Shown one piece after another: positions 23,014 to 35,585 of a stretch of 64,000 nucleotides of DNA. How positions within the stretch are numbered: position 1 is the stretch's first letter; every line of letters starts with the position of its first letter. The notes beneath the pieces were generated by a model, which saw nothing but the letters and a program-made list of their open reading frames with translations, did not search any database and was not told where the DNA came from. This DNA is from Cercophora sp. LCS_1. Lineage: Eukaryota; Ascomycota; Sordariomycetes; Sordariales; Lasiosphaeriaceae. A program made the translations under genes and the position numbers. The DNA lies in the NCBI GenBank assembly GCA_036250225.1, contig JAPZLL010000003.1, positions 1,426,001-1,490,000 on the forward strand. The letters run 5' to 3'.

Positions 23014-23588
23014 TCACACAACATCGTTGGTCTCTTGGAGGTCATGAGGGTCGATTTGGTCAGGATTTGTGCCCCCGACGGGTGCCGTATGAACAAGCGC
23101 TTCGTCAACGGCAGCTACGGCCGCGAGGGCACTTCGACTCGGACGCTGTCGTGTAGTATCGTTCACACTCTCCTCGACCAATGCAGGACCCATTGACCAC
23201 GGATCCCCCTGGTAGAGCCACCCATCCAAGCGGCGGGCACGAATTGATGTTCCGGACGCTGTTGAGCCACTACAGCAATCAGTCATTGCGTCAATCTCTA
23301 CAACAAACCGACTCACTTGGAGGCCGACTCTGCGCCGGACGCCAACGAGCCGTGCCCCTCGAGAGTCCCATTCGTCGAGTCGGTGTCGAAGCCATTCAGT
23401 GTCAATCCGCTCATGGCCAAACAGTTTGGTGTTTCGTCAGAATGGTTTTGGGCTGCTTGGTCGCGAGAGCTCGCTACTTCCGGATCAGATTCTTCGGTAG
23501 CCCGATCGACCTCTCTAGCTTCGGACTGGGTTTCTCGCTGCTCTCGAACATCGGCTTGGGTTGGATTCGGGCTCGTGGCGGGCGCCAT
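23014..23588 (-). CDS. Small two-exon hypothetical hydrophilic protein
   Basis: Model: exon 1 23588-23317, intron 23316-23270 (GTGAGT donor, ACTGAT branch, TGTAG acceptor, 47 bp), exon 2 23269-23014, 175 aa. The splice replaces an in-frame stop exactly at the donor and keeps frame (SAS-NGS junction), which is the main support. The protein is polar and acidic at its N-terminus (Glu/Ser/Asp/Gln-rich), then contains RARRLDGWLYQGDPWSMGPALVEESVND and an Ala-rich segment. No signal peptide, membrane helix or known domain is evident. A second GTGAGC donor-like site at the stop codon means it could continue downstream. It stands alone in a gene-poor interval. Confidence 0.4.
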
Positions 23589-24039
23589 TGGGGCCAATAA
23601 GTGCTTGAAAAAGACCGTTCGAATGTTGTGGGAAGGCAGCAATGGTGTCAATATGAACTTCAAACAAGGTTGACGCGACCCAGGTGAAGAAATTGGCTTG
23701 GTTGTAATCCAGGCAAGACCCCTCGTGGCGTAAAGGCAGGAGCAAACGAGACGACCGCAAGCTTGATGTATACTGCCAAAGGTCTTACGGCTTCTAGCAC
23801 GGGTGTCGACGTATACTCATGCTTAGCTGGCAGAACCACAGTGGAAGTTCAAGGCGCACCCCCCGGTCTTGGGATACATCGTGACAAAGTCGACCGGATT
23901 GCTGGGTTCGACTTTTGGTACTTTCAACCTCGACATCAGAAGAGCAAGGCATGACCGAAGTGGCAGGTCGTGCAGTATGGTGCAGTTCAAAGCATCCAGA
24001 TCAACCAATGGAGGACGTGATTTAAGCTGCCACTCCTAC

Positions 24040-24383
24040 TCATATCTTCGTCGGCACGCCGGTACTCGATTGCTCGCTCACCACGACTGCTCTCACTGTT
24101 CTCGCTCCCGCCCCAAACGTGCCCAGGCTCTCGGCGTTGGACTGTACATCAAGACCATGCGGACGATCAAGAACCAGAAGATGAGCAGGGAGTGGGCCCA
24201 ACGGTACGTCCTGGCCAAGTCGTTCGAATTGGGCATCACCGGACTGGTCTTGAAAGAAGATCCCTGCCATGACGGCGCCACCACAAGGCTCTGCAGCGCC
24301 GAACTGCGTTGACAAGGGTATGGGCTTGCCACACCGTGTAGAGCTCTGTAAAGGCATCTTATTCCACCACCTTGTAGCTTCAC
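24040..24383. other. Ambiguous coding-like patch, both strands
   Basis: The plus frame ending at 24312 uses many preferred fungal codons (KMSREWAQRYVLAKSFELG). The mirrored minus frame ending at 24093 reads like a membrane segment (WAHSLLIFWFLIVRMVLMY). Their third codon positions coincide, so codon bias cannot separate them. No splice sites fix either model. Confidence 0.2.
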
Positions 24384-27300
24384 GACAGCGATTGATCTGC
24401 ACGCTGACCAGACAATCTGAGGAGGCGTGGCTCACCTTTGGCCGGTACTTTTGCAATTCAACGTCTTATGCCTCGGGCGAGGCGAGCACGGCGTCTTCGA
24501 GACTAGTTCGCCAACATTGACAGAGAATCCGCCAGGTCTGGCAACCAGCCGATGTTACGGCGACTCAGTGGGACGGGCCCCAGTACATGCTTGTACACGA
24601 ATATCCCCACAAGATCTGCAAAGACAGCCTTCTCGACAGCATGTGCTGCATGTTATAGAGAAAGGCGCATCCGTCGACGGGGCTCAGACCCCCGTTTCCA
24701 CCACAAGGCAACACTTACCCACGGGACGAAGGTCAAGTTCCCTACCCACAAGCATCTCTGGCGGTGCAGGCTTCTCGAGCCAAACTAACAGCGACGGGAG
24801 GCAGGGGCGCTGGGGATGGTTGCACACAACCATAAACTGCTGGTTGTGGATTTCTCTTTCTTTCCCTCGGCGCATCGCGACCCTCAGAAATTCTCCCGGA
24901 GACCTGAAACAGCGTCAAGCCCTCTGGGGAGAGTTTCTTGTCTCTCGGCCAGCTCGAAATTGGTATCTTCACACGGCTCTGGGGCAGATTGTGATCTAAT
25001 GACGGGGTCACCGCATGTTCTCTCACGGAAAATTTTGGCACACCTCGTATGCCGGATACAGCTCCAAGTTCCGGTTGGGACCAGCTCATTCACTTGAGCG
25101 CCTTGGCCCCTGTCGACAAAAGAAGACGACGCACGGAAAGCTCAATCCTGATTCGGCCGCCGGGACGAATCGGATGCAAAAGAGCAGTGCTTGATGCTCG
25201 CACAATACCGCCAGGGCAGAGGAAGGATACAACGGGAGGGGGTTCGTGACGAGTTCGTCATGCAGGCTAGTCACATCGCGGGCGTCTATCAGGTTCCGGG
25301 AGTCTTTTGATGCACAAAACTTCGACAACGGAACCCAAGCCCTCGCGCCGCCCCGATGATGCGCTCAGTCTCTTATCCCTCCCTCCTCTCTGATGGACCA
25401 ACCCGCACGAGGCTAGAACGGTGGGCTGGTAACAGCTCAGATTCAATAGCCACATCGCGACACTCTAACTCAAGAAGCTGTTCAAGGGCGAGCAGCAGCA
25501 TGACATTCTTTGCAGCCCGGCCGACGCGGACGACAACACATCCCGGACGATGATAGGCAATCGCGCTCGGACGTTGGGGGCGTCCTTCCCCCTGGCAGCT
25601 CTTCCCGGCCCCGTCTTGATGCGGATATGCGGGGCAACACGCCTGAAGCGTCGCCGCCCATGGGCGTCATTGACAGAAGAGGGCCGCTCGGCATGCAAGA
25701 TGCAAGCCCCCAGGGTCAGTCAAATATGAGCCATTCTTGGTCGCGAATGGTATACACGTCGGAGGCCATCGCAACGGAAGATTGAGCATGGCATGATTGT
25801 ATCACCCATGTCCAACCCGCCGCACATGGCTTGCAAGTCATTCGTTCATCCTCCCGAAGATGAGTTGAGGCGATTAGGGCTGGCAGGGGTGTCCCAGCTG
25901 CGAGGCCGGGTTTTCATTGGACTTGCTCGGGTTTTAGCCCCCAATTTATGGTCTGTGTCGAACGAATGGGTTGTTGAGCCGCAAGCTTCCCCATCAATTC
26001 GCGAGGTACACCTGTGCGATGTCCGGAATCGCTGCAGAATATGGCACTCACCGCCCCTGCCTCATCCCCCTCTTCTAGGAAGATTTATGTTTGGAACACT
26101 TGTTTTCTTACGAACTTGCCATTCAGGGTCCCATTACAGATTGCTGATGACAGATATTCACAGGTGACTTTGCGCTGCTTTGGACGAAATGAGCAGGAAC
26201 TGCAACATGTCTCTTCTCCGGAGACCACCCCTCTATTCCGGAGACACTTCCATGTGGAAGCAAAGCCAGCCACTGCCATTTGCTGGGCAGCTTCCTGCTC
26301 GATAGCCACCTCTGACTGGCTTGAAGCCTGCAGTAGTCCGCGTTCTTCATCCACACCCGGAGTCACAAATACGCAACTGGACCAGCGAGCTCGATATCCG
26401 ATGCCCTCATTCACGACCAATCGTGCACAGCAACCATAGCTACTTGGCGATGGTTGTGGAGTGAATGAAACTTCCTGTCACTCATTTAAGAGCGGTGAGT
26501 ACGGTGTGAAGTTTCTCCCACACCTGCGGGATGATTTGGAAGTCCGCATGGAAATGCACTTTTTTTCGTCGGCTGCTTGCTTGATCAAGTGGCGAAACTT
26601 TGCAAGTGAAGCCTCGAAGCTCGCCATTCCTCTTTTTGACCTAGCCCTTGTGGGCGCTGCAGTTAAGCGTCACGCATCGTCTTGCAGGTTGCTCGGTTGG
26701 CACAGCGAGATATCCGTCAGATACATGGCTGGTTTTGGGACAAAATTGAGGGTGGGACTGAAGTGAAGCTGATCGCTCACCGATGAATCCGACAGTTGTT
26801 TGCGTCCACGTGATGCAATAACCTCTCAAGTGAGAGTGTGACAAGCTTTGAATTTTACAGAGGTTTGTGTGCGCTTCATGTCGAGACGATGGACTCGGGA
26901 GCTGTGGCGAGGATCTCTCACGCTGGAACAGCATCAGGGTTGATAACTTCGCCACCTTGATGTCTCAATAAGGAGCTCCTTTTGGTGAGGGAAAAGATCA
27001 CTTCCCGAGTCAAGGCACTGCCTTTTCATGTTATACGGCTTGTACGACCTGGGCTGAGCTGGTTTCAACCAGCAAATTTTATTCTACCAGCCGCATGGTT
27101 TTGGATACAAAAGGCAGTCCTCGTCGAATTCAGCAACCTCATTCATCATCATTTTATCAGCAATGAGCCAGTTTTTGATCCATGCTGGCGCTGGGGACGG
27201 TTGCCGTTCGCACATTGCCGCTTCTGAGTGAAGGACGACTCACATCGTACTCGGCAGATTCTGGACCCAGATTCATGACGTGGATCCTGCCGATTATCTA

Positions 27301-30300
27301 CCTATGCATCTTTCTCGGCCTACCATACCCTACCCAAACTAATGGCCGATGCTCTCAAGTGTTTTCCTCCTCGCCAATGTTGAGTTGGCCGCCACCGATA
27401 AATGGCGATACTTTTTGCTAGCCTAGGTCACTAGAGACCCAATAGATATCCTCTGAAGCCTGGTTTGAAAGCTGCAGACCTAGAATCGGCTTTACAACAT
27501 CTCTCAAGCCGGCATTCGCACCCGCCTTGTGCCGGGGGACCCTTAAATGCCGCTGAGTAGGGCGGGTATTTCGACGTCTGGTTCACCTTCTTTGGGTTCG
27601 GGATGGTCCTGGAAGAGAAAGATTCATCCCCGGCTTCTCCGACCGCGGGTTTTTTTTCTTTTTTAGGGTGTGTTCGTTTCTTAGTGCAAAGTAGCAGGCT
27701 TTTCAAGTAGATCCCCGGTTCTAGTTTGAACGATATTGCACCCACTCTCTTGTAAGCTTGCGCTTTTCTGACGTTTGACGGGATGCGTAAATTCCTAGAC
27801 AACATGGAGAAGGAATTATTCTTGGGGGTAGGTAAGGATGACGGGTCCCTTTAATTCCGTCACTGCGTGCGGGTTCTACGCGGTTGCGAGACTCGCGGGT
27901 GTTTTGGTTCAAATCGACAACGAGAGAAAGTGTGCTCGTGCTTTGAAGGGAGTGTATGGCATCTGCCTGCATTCATTACTGTCGTTTGTTAATCCCTACC
28001 TATTTGCTTTCACTCTACACCGTGCTTTGTACACTCGTCGTTGTGGGTTCAGACGTGGTCGAGCACTCGGAGTACTCCTGTTCCCCTTCCCGTTGCCAAA
28101 CCACATCGTCCCTTCCGTTTCTGGGACTGAACCTCGACGAGAAAGCGTTGTTGTTTGAGGAGACTGTCTTACGAACGCCGGTGCTGAGTCGTTGCCCTCG
28201 CATGCAGGATTCAGCACAAGTAAGCTCCAAGTTGGCGACAAGCTGACCCAAAATCAAACGTCATCGAACTATCCTGATCCATTAAACTGGGGGCCAACAT
28301 CACAGTCGTCAGTTCTATTTACGTGGGGAGGGGGCGCGGATCGGACTGTTGAAACTCCGGGGAGGGGGGAGGGGGGTGGCCACCAGCAACGCCCAATTTC
28401 GATTAATGATTATGGGCAAGAACGACGACCATCATTGGTAAGAAGGCAAGCCCATGACTATGAGATAAGAACGGCCATTGGCAGCAAGGTAATTACTCCT
28501 TGTCGGTCAACAATGAAATCTGTTATCCCGAATGGTTCGACTGCCGAGGGATAAAAATGGAGCGGCGGCACCCCTCCCATCGTCGAGATGACATCCGGGG
28601 CCGACATGGTCACCGCTTTTTATCCTCGAACGCCCTTCGCCTCGCCGCTTCGAAGGTAGGAGGTCCGATAGCTCCGTCAGGAGTTTCGTGATTAGATAAG
28701 TGGTATCGGATCAGTCTGGGTCTGGGGGATGGGTGCGTGATTTTACTTGTGAGGTTTTCCTCGGTCGACCCCGGCAGGACGCGGACGCCTTGCCAGCCAA
28801 CGAGGCAAACACCCACGCCAATGGAAATTGGCTCGATTTTTTTTTGATATCAGATCCCGACATCCCGAGCGATGGCGCCCCCGCTCTACATATGTCAGCG
28901 GCGCGGGGATCATGCCGAGGGATTAGGCAGCGAAAACCGCACAATCGCTAGCCACGGAAACGCAATCCGCTGTCAGAGAGCATCGCAACCTAATAAATCC
29001 TTTGAACCCAATGCAAATGATCTTCCAGAAATGCGGGCCTACCCGTTATCGATCTCTTGTCGCTATTACATTTAAAAAAAAAATCCAGATCCCGACCTGG
29101 GCGCACCCCTGATGCTTCACTTTTCTTCTTCCTGAGATATTTTCGCTCACCCTTGAGGCTATACCGACTTTTCGACGCTGAAAGAGCCCCCACGCTGTTT
29201 CGCCTCCACAAAATCAGACACTGGTCTCTCTGTGGCCCCTGAGCACGAATTTTTGCTCAAGGCAAACTCTTCTCAAACAGCCACCTCTCCGCGCAACCCC
29301 GAATGCACGCCTGGCGGTGAGTAAGGGACGGTCGCAACCTAATGAGCGATGGTCATGGGGAGCGATACCAACCCTTCTGCTATCACCAGCCCGGTCTCAA
29401 TGCGCGGAATCGTTTCCATGAGAGGAAGGAGTCACGATACTGCCCCCAGGATGAATCCCACGGGTCCCGAGCCCGGGCCGGGGCCGATGACGATTCAAAA
29501 CGCTGCGCCCCGTTTTCGAATTGCCTTATTGTGGCTCGGGAGGCGCGTTGGCCCATCAACTGGGGCAATACTAGGTAGCCAGGTTCGCGTTATGAATTTG
29601 TCTTGAGACGCGGAGTGGCCGTGTCCATCGCACCCGCGCGTCGGTGAGCTTGCGAGGAATGGTCGGCGGGAATTGCATGAAACGGCTTTCAGCCGTTGGC
29701 TCGACCTCTGATCAGGTTGGCTGGACCGAACAGCCAAGGACCACAGAACGTTGTCAAATTCGCCGTCGGGGGGCCCAAGAGGGTTTGTCTTGCGAGTGGC
29801 TGGATTTCGCGACATAATTCTCGCTGAAGGAGGCCGCTCTGCGGATTTATGCACTCGCTCGGGGCGGTCGCTCTTTCCAGGATTCCCGATTCGGTATCGG
29901 CTCGTTCGGATCTCAGCTGAATGGAATTTCAGCCGAAACCCCGACCCTCCCTCATTCGTCGCATCACGAAGCTGAGCCTCAATACCTCACCTCAGAATAC
30001 CATTTCAGCTGGTCCCTGTCTTTCCATGTTGGCGATGGCCCGAACCCCGCCGCGGTTCGTCAGACCGCAAACCTTAATTTTCTGGAACCGGTTTTGGCTT
30101 GCGCTTGACTAGCTCTTTCCCCATATGTGGCTAAGGTTGCCTTGCGCCATGGAGGCAGTCGCTGGCAAGGGTAAGCCACGCTCTGCCCTTGTCCTTCCTC
30201 TCTGCCAAACATGACCTCGTGTTGCCGAGGAGGAATCGATCACAGGTCATGGTGGTGATTCATTACTGCAACCTTTTGTGCAATCACACTTCCGTTACAC

Positions 30301-32374
30301 CAAACCTCTTTCAAACAACTCGGCTCGCCGTCCCGGTAATAAGAGACCACTCACAACGTTGTTCGTTTGTCGTCCGATCAACTGGCCCTCGGGAATGACA
30401 TCAGCCCTACCCTGGGTCGGATCTCGCGTTACCCTGCAGTGTGCCGTTAGGGCTGAAGGCTGTAAGCACGGCTCGGTGAATTCGAGATCCTTGATGTCGA
30501 GTTATTTTATCATCAGTGACGTCCCCCGAGACGCCTTGTGAAGTCACACAATGATTGACTGCTGCCTGGGAAGGACATCCATGTTGCACACGCGGCTCAT
30601 GGAACCCGGGACCAATGATGCAGCCCGTTCTTGCCTCGGCCTGTGAACCACATGGTGAACCACATGCCCCGCACATGGGGGGCATCAGGCTCCAGCCGCA
30701 TGTTTCCGAAAACATCCAAAGATTGGCTATCCCCGCAAACCACCATGCATAAAAGTTTTGGTTTCGTTCGTCATTATTGGTAAATACCCGATCCAGCCCA
30801 AGACGAGGCAACACCGAGGACACCATCTGGACCACCAACCACCCCACCACCATGTTCAACGATTTGCCGCCCTTCCGCCGTGCGCTTCTTTTTGCCCGGG
30901 CAACATGGGAGTTTGTGGAGATGACAAGGCTACCAGCGGGTCAACCTGACCGAGTTGTGATGATGGTCGATGTCGGCTAGTAATAAGGCTTCGATGGTTG
31001 CCTCGGCACAAGGCCACCCATCACAGCATCGATCACGGCATCCGCCGCTGACTTGGGTTGCCGCGTGGGAATTACTCCCGACCAGTCCCGGAAGGAGTGC
31101 CTCGTCAAGGGCCATAGAGAGTCACATCTCCCTCCCGGTTGGCCAAGCAGCACCGCTGCTTGCGGCAGGTATCGGTCTCGGCTGAGCTTGACCGAGAAGA
31201 ACTCATGTCTCGATGGCTCCTATTTGCCGGCCTTGAAACTAGGTGTCAACAGGCCACCAAAACAACAGAGAGCCGCACGCGAACCTCCTCCCCACGCTGA
31301 ACCCCCTCGGAAGTAGCTCTCGAGCGGGTCGGCTCTGCTGCGTGTCTCATTGATCTCATCATTCCGTACGGGATATCCTCCAGCTGCCTGGTCAATATTG
31401 AATATGGCAGCCAGGATCGTTTATGGCGCTGTGGTCGGCCTTATGCCATCACCCCAGGTGATGGATACGTGCGTACGTCGCTGTAGAAAATGGTCAGTCG
31501 AGGAGGTCCCTTGGGAGCCACGAAGTCCTCGATTTGTCTGTTATCCGCATACCCCATCCCAGCAAAGAGAGCTCAACTGAGGCAGGCTCTGAGCAGTCTC
31601 GGCTTTCTTGGGAGAACCCCTTGGGAGGTCAGAAGACTCACCTGTGGAGAGGTCGAGTCCTGCAACCCAGAAGCTTGTAGCTCGAGACCCTCAGACGGAA
31701 CACACGCCAGTCTTGAAACTTTGTTCATTGGTGTTCCCCGTTCCGCGTGGTGTACTCCGAGGCCTCTCAAATATCAACACTCCGAGCTCTGGGCCTCTGG
31801 TGTATAACGCAAAGAACAGCCACTGATTTGCGCCAAAGGATCTTCCTTTTTTGACTCCTGATGCCAACTCCTGATTTCCTATCAAATCTCCAAGACCCGC
31901 AATCAATCCAAAAAAAGAACTGCCCCCATTGTGACCGACCTAACAACACACCGATCCACCTCGTCCGCAAGCGGCTCCTCAAAAGGACAGGAAACATTGC
32001 AACACGTGCACACGTACAAGGAAGGCTACAGCCTTGGGCCAGATCAAACATGGCAAGCTTTGTCGTGACTATACAATCTCGGATCTAACCCGCCATCCCA
32101 TATACCCGACGTGTTCTCCCACAGCACGGATCCAGCCTAGCGGTGCCATGCATGGCATGCATGATATGGCCCCCAACCCCCAAAATTACGTTTCCCGTTT
32201 CGGTAGGCTCTGCCTCCAAAACGTGGGAAAAAATGTGTATACGCGCTGCGGGAGCCAATCACGTCAGGGGCCGCCTAGGAAGGCGCTGCATATTCGTCGA
32301 GTTGGGCCCGATGGGGGGTATGCGGCATGACATGACTGGAGTAGCGTGTCCGCGTTGCTGCGCTTGTCGATTTC

Positions 32375-32401
32375 TTTTTTTTTTTTTTTTTTTTTTTTTT
32401 T
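32375..32401. repeat. Poly-T tract (27 nt)
   Basis: An uninterrupted run of 27 T is read directly, with a second T-rich run near 32547-32570. They create lysine-rich minus-strand frames (32259-32729) that are not genes. Confidence 0.9.
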
Positions 32402-33058
32402 GTAATTTCCATTTCTTGCTCCTGCTGTTGTTTCTGGCGCCAAGTGCCCGAGAGTGTGCAATTTGTTTGATTTCGAGTGGTTGCGGGGTTGAGATCGGAC
32501 GGGAAGATTGGAAAGTTTGTTTGAGGGGAGGTGCCGCAGGTTTTTGGTTTGTTTTTTGTTTTTTTTTTTTGGTGGGACGTTGGGGACGGTGTCGGTGGCG
32601 ATTGCGTTGACTGCGTAACCTGCATTGCCGCCTGGCAAACTTTGTCTTTTCCGTCCCGTTGTCAAGGAATCGTGGTCGTACGACACGGGTAGGGAGCAAG
32701 GGGGACAAGGAGGGCCTGATGATGGACAAGGAATGAATCAGTCAAGGGAGCAACGCTCACCAGGATGTTTTTCTCATATCGATGCTTCCCCCACCCTTTC
32801 TACGGCCGGGACCCCGAAATCAAACAGACCAGATACTAACGGGACTCCGAGATCAAGGATGGGAAGATCAAACACGGGAGGCTGACAGGACGCAGTAGAG
32901 GCAGCACATGCAAGTTGGGACCTCGGGGTGATTTTCTTGGATCCTGAATTATGGTTGACTGTTGTACTGGTACAGAAAAATAAAACGTGGGTATAGAACG
33001 CCTCCAAATGCTGTTCCTGTGATTACAAAGCCTTACAGCCAACGCCGGGAAATGCAAG

Positions 33059-35585
33059 TTAGGGGGTGACAGCAGCGTCGGGAAGCTCTCCGAAATCAAC
33101 ACTATCCGGAGCTCCGACAACTGTCGACTCCACATCCACATCATAGTCCAGGCTGACACTGAACCGATGGCTCTCCTTGCTGTATCGTAGCCACTTGTTC
33201 TGGCGGGCGATCTGAACGCCCAGGTGAAGAACCCTGATTCTCCGTTCCTCTCCCATGGATGCCAGCTCCAAGCCCTTCTCGTCATCTTCAATTTTATCGT
33301 TGGTGAACCAATCCTTGGGGAAATGGTTCTCAGCCCAGAGGAGGCCGCGCATAGCATAGTCTTCGGGAAGGGGACGTGGGGCTTCTTCTTTCTCGGCACG
33401 GGGGAACTCGTCACCCTCGAAACGGGCGAAGCCTTGGCCCGAGCCGGTCAACGTATTGAGGGTCAGAGAAAGCAGCTTCCACGGGAAGCTCGGCGCCAAA
33501 TGCATCATGGCTTCCGAGTAGAAGCTGGCGTGGTGAATGAACACGAGCACCGAATGAACGTATGTGAGGATGTTGGAATCCCCGTAGCGCCGGAAGATGA
33601 CATCATGTGTCCGGTTGGCAAGTCTCAGGGGATCAGCAAGCTCTTTGACCGCCGCATCGTCAATACCACTCTCAGCCATGGCGTGGTCCGGCTGCTCTTG
33701 TGGCTCCTCTCCCTGTTCTTGGTTGGCAGCGCGCGTCTGCTTGATCGCACAGTAGATGGGGTTGCTTTCACTCCCATATCCAACTGACGCACAGCAATTT
33801 GTAATGCCCATGAAGCACCTGCCGCGACTGTTAGCACAAGTACAATACGTTCAACAAAACATCCCCAACTGACCCAGGTTCGAGGAAGCGACGGGTGGAG
33901 CGGCCGACATGGTTGTCCAACGAGTTGATGAACTCGTCTTCCGACGCCTCCAAGCTTGCAGGGTTCTTCTTCTTCTTCGCCAACCGGGAAAACAAGATGC
34001 CATGAGTTTTCACAAAGGCATGCTCAGTGGGAGTAAGGCGAGACTGCTGGTTCGAGTTCGGGGCCATCAAGGGGTCGAACAAAGTCATGATGCTCTCACG
34101 CGCTGAGACAAAGGGAATTGCGACGCATAAGGCCTTGGTGTAGTAAAACAGCTGCTGCATGGCGTTAGGCCTTGCCAAGATGGCAAGGTGGTGGTAAAGG
34201 CGTCCCGTCGTCGGGGCCTTGTCTGAAGCCTTGGAATACCAACCGCGACTCACGCCCGTCCAGACCTCTCGGTCACGAATATTGTCGTCTTCTATCGCCA
34301 TTCGGTACCTGCCGAGGTCTCCCAGACACTCGATCCACGTATCTTCAAAGGCAGGCACCGTTTCATACAGCAAAGCCATCATCGAATAGGCCAAGTAAAT
34401 AAACGTCAACATGTGCTCTAAACTGTTCGGCAGACGATGCCTCAGAAGCTCAAGAAAGCTGTGTATGCCATGTCGCCACATACGGGCGGGCATAGCGTAT
34501 TTGGAGGCAAGTCTTCTCAAAGCTGGGCTTGCTGATGGGTGCTGGGATGCCAGGAAGAAATCGTGGTGCTCGTGTAGCAGGGTTCGATGCAGGGCTATCA
34601 ACGCTTGCCACTGCTCGTTGTTCAGTTTGGAGTTTGCGTCTTTTTGCGTGTTCTGGGCATTGTCGACTTCGATACATTTCGTCTCCACCATGACGAGCCC
34701 AGCATAGATGCCCTTGACTTCGGCAACAAGCTGTTCCTGGGAGATGGGTCTGGTCTCCGGTTGCTTGATCAGCTCAGTGGAGCTGTCGTCTTGATGGGTG
34801 GGGGGTCGCGGCGCTGAATGTTGCGGCTGATGACCTTGACGATGACGGGAATTGGGGTTCGAGAGGCGTAATCTGGTGTTGGTCGCCACGTTGGATCTGT
34901 CGTATTGTGCCGGCCGAGGGGGAGTCGAACTACTATCCGGGTCCCATAATTTTCCTTTACCTCCGCGGCTGGACTGCGGCCCCCGATCGTAGTCTGCGCG
35001 GTCGTCATCTTGTTGCGGCGTGGCTGTCGGTTTTCCTTTTGACTTCTTTGGAGGGGAGGCGCTTCTTGACCGTGAACCTTGTCGTTTGAGACTGGAGGGC
35101 TGGCTCTTCATCGAAGGACTCCTGATGGATGAGTCTGGGCCCTCCCGAGATTTGGAAGCCGGTGGGGGATCCTGATCCTTCCGATTGGCCTGGTTTGACG
35201 GGCTGATTCCGCTGCCGCCAACCTTGGGCTTTGGACTCGATTCCGCTACCCCGCCAACATTTTTGCTAGCATGAGAGTCAGATGAGGGGTTTTGGATAGG
35301 ACGCGACAAAACGAACCTTTCGCCTTGTTGTCCTTGTTTCCACAGCAGTCGAATCCATTCTTTTGCCTCCTCAGCCGTTTTCTGTTCGATTTCCTTGGCA
35401 TGGTCGGTCTCGATGTGCTTCTGAAAAATAGCCCTGTTGCCGCCGTTGGGAATGTCCTTCCGACATTCAGGGCATACTGTCTTTGCTGTTTGGTTGTGTT
35501 TTTGTCTCAAAAATTGGGTCCAAGATGTCGCAACGTCTTTCTGACCTTGTTGACCCGGGCTTTCCTTCGAATTGAGCGAGTCCAT
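33059..35585 (-). CDS. Est1-type DNA/RNA-binding domain protein
   Basis: Model: exon 1 35585-33874, intron 33873-33819 (GTCAGT donor, GCTAAC branch, CGGCAG acceptor, 55 bp), exon 2 33818-33059, 823 aa. The splice joins ...RRFLEPG to CFMGITNC. An N-terminal C2H2-like finger is visible (C38, C41, H57, H62). A disordered Ser/Pro/Lys-rich region follows to about 280, then a helical region of the Est1/SMG5-7 kind: WQALIALHRTLLHEHHDFFLASQHPSASPALRRL, then RHGIHSFLELLRHRLP, and the hallmark VSRGWYSKASDKAPTTGRLYHHLAILARPNAMQQLFYYTKAL. Relatives act in telomerase regulation or nonsense-mediated decay. Filamentous fungi carry several such paralogues, so telomerase function should not be assumed. There is no N-terminal 14-3-3-like SMG7 domain in the usual place. 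Confidence 0.88.

Larger units (their letters stand above)
23589..33058. other. 9.5-kb gene-poor interval
   Basis: Many short overlapping frames on both strands, none longer than about 160 codons, none with a recognisable domain. Coding-like composition appears locally near 24131-24312, where both strands read plausibly, and near 26085-26420 (-). No terminal repeats, transposase or reverse-transcriptase motifs were seen. A 27-T tract lies at 32375-32401. Confidence 0.5.

Noticed and set aside
28500..28560. GGTTCGACTGCC resembling a tRNA T-arm
   Set aside because: No matching A box, anticodon arm or acceptor stem can be drawn around it.
32259..32729. Lysine-rich minus-strand frames
   Set aside because: Created by the poly-T tracts at 32375-32401 and 32547-32570 read on the other strand.
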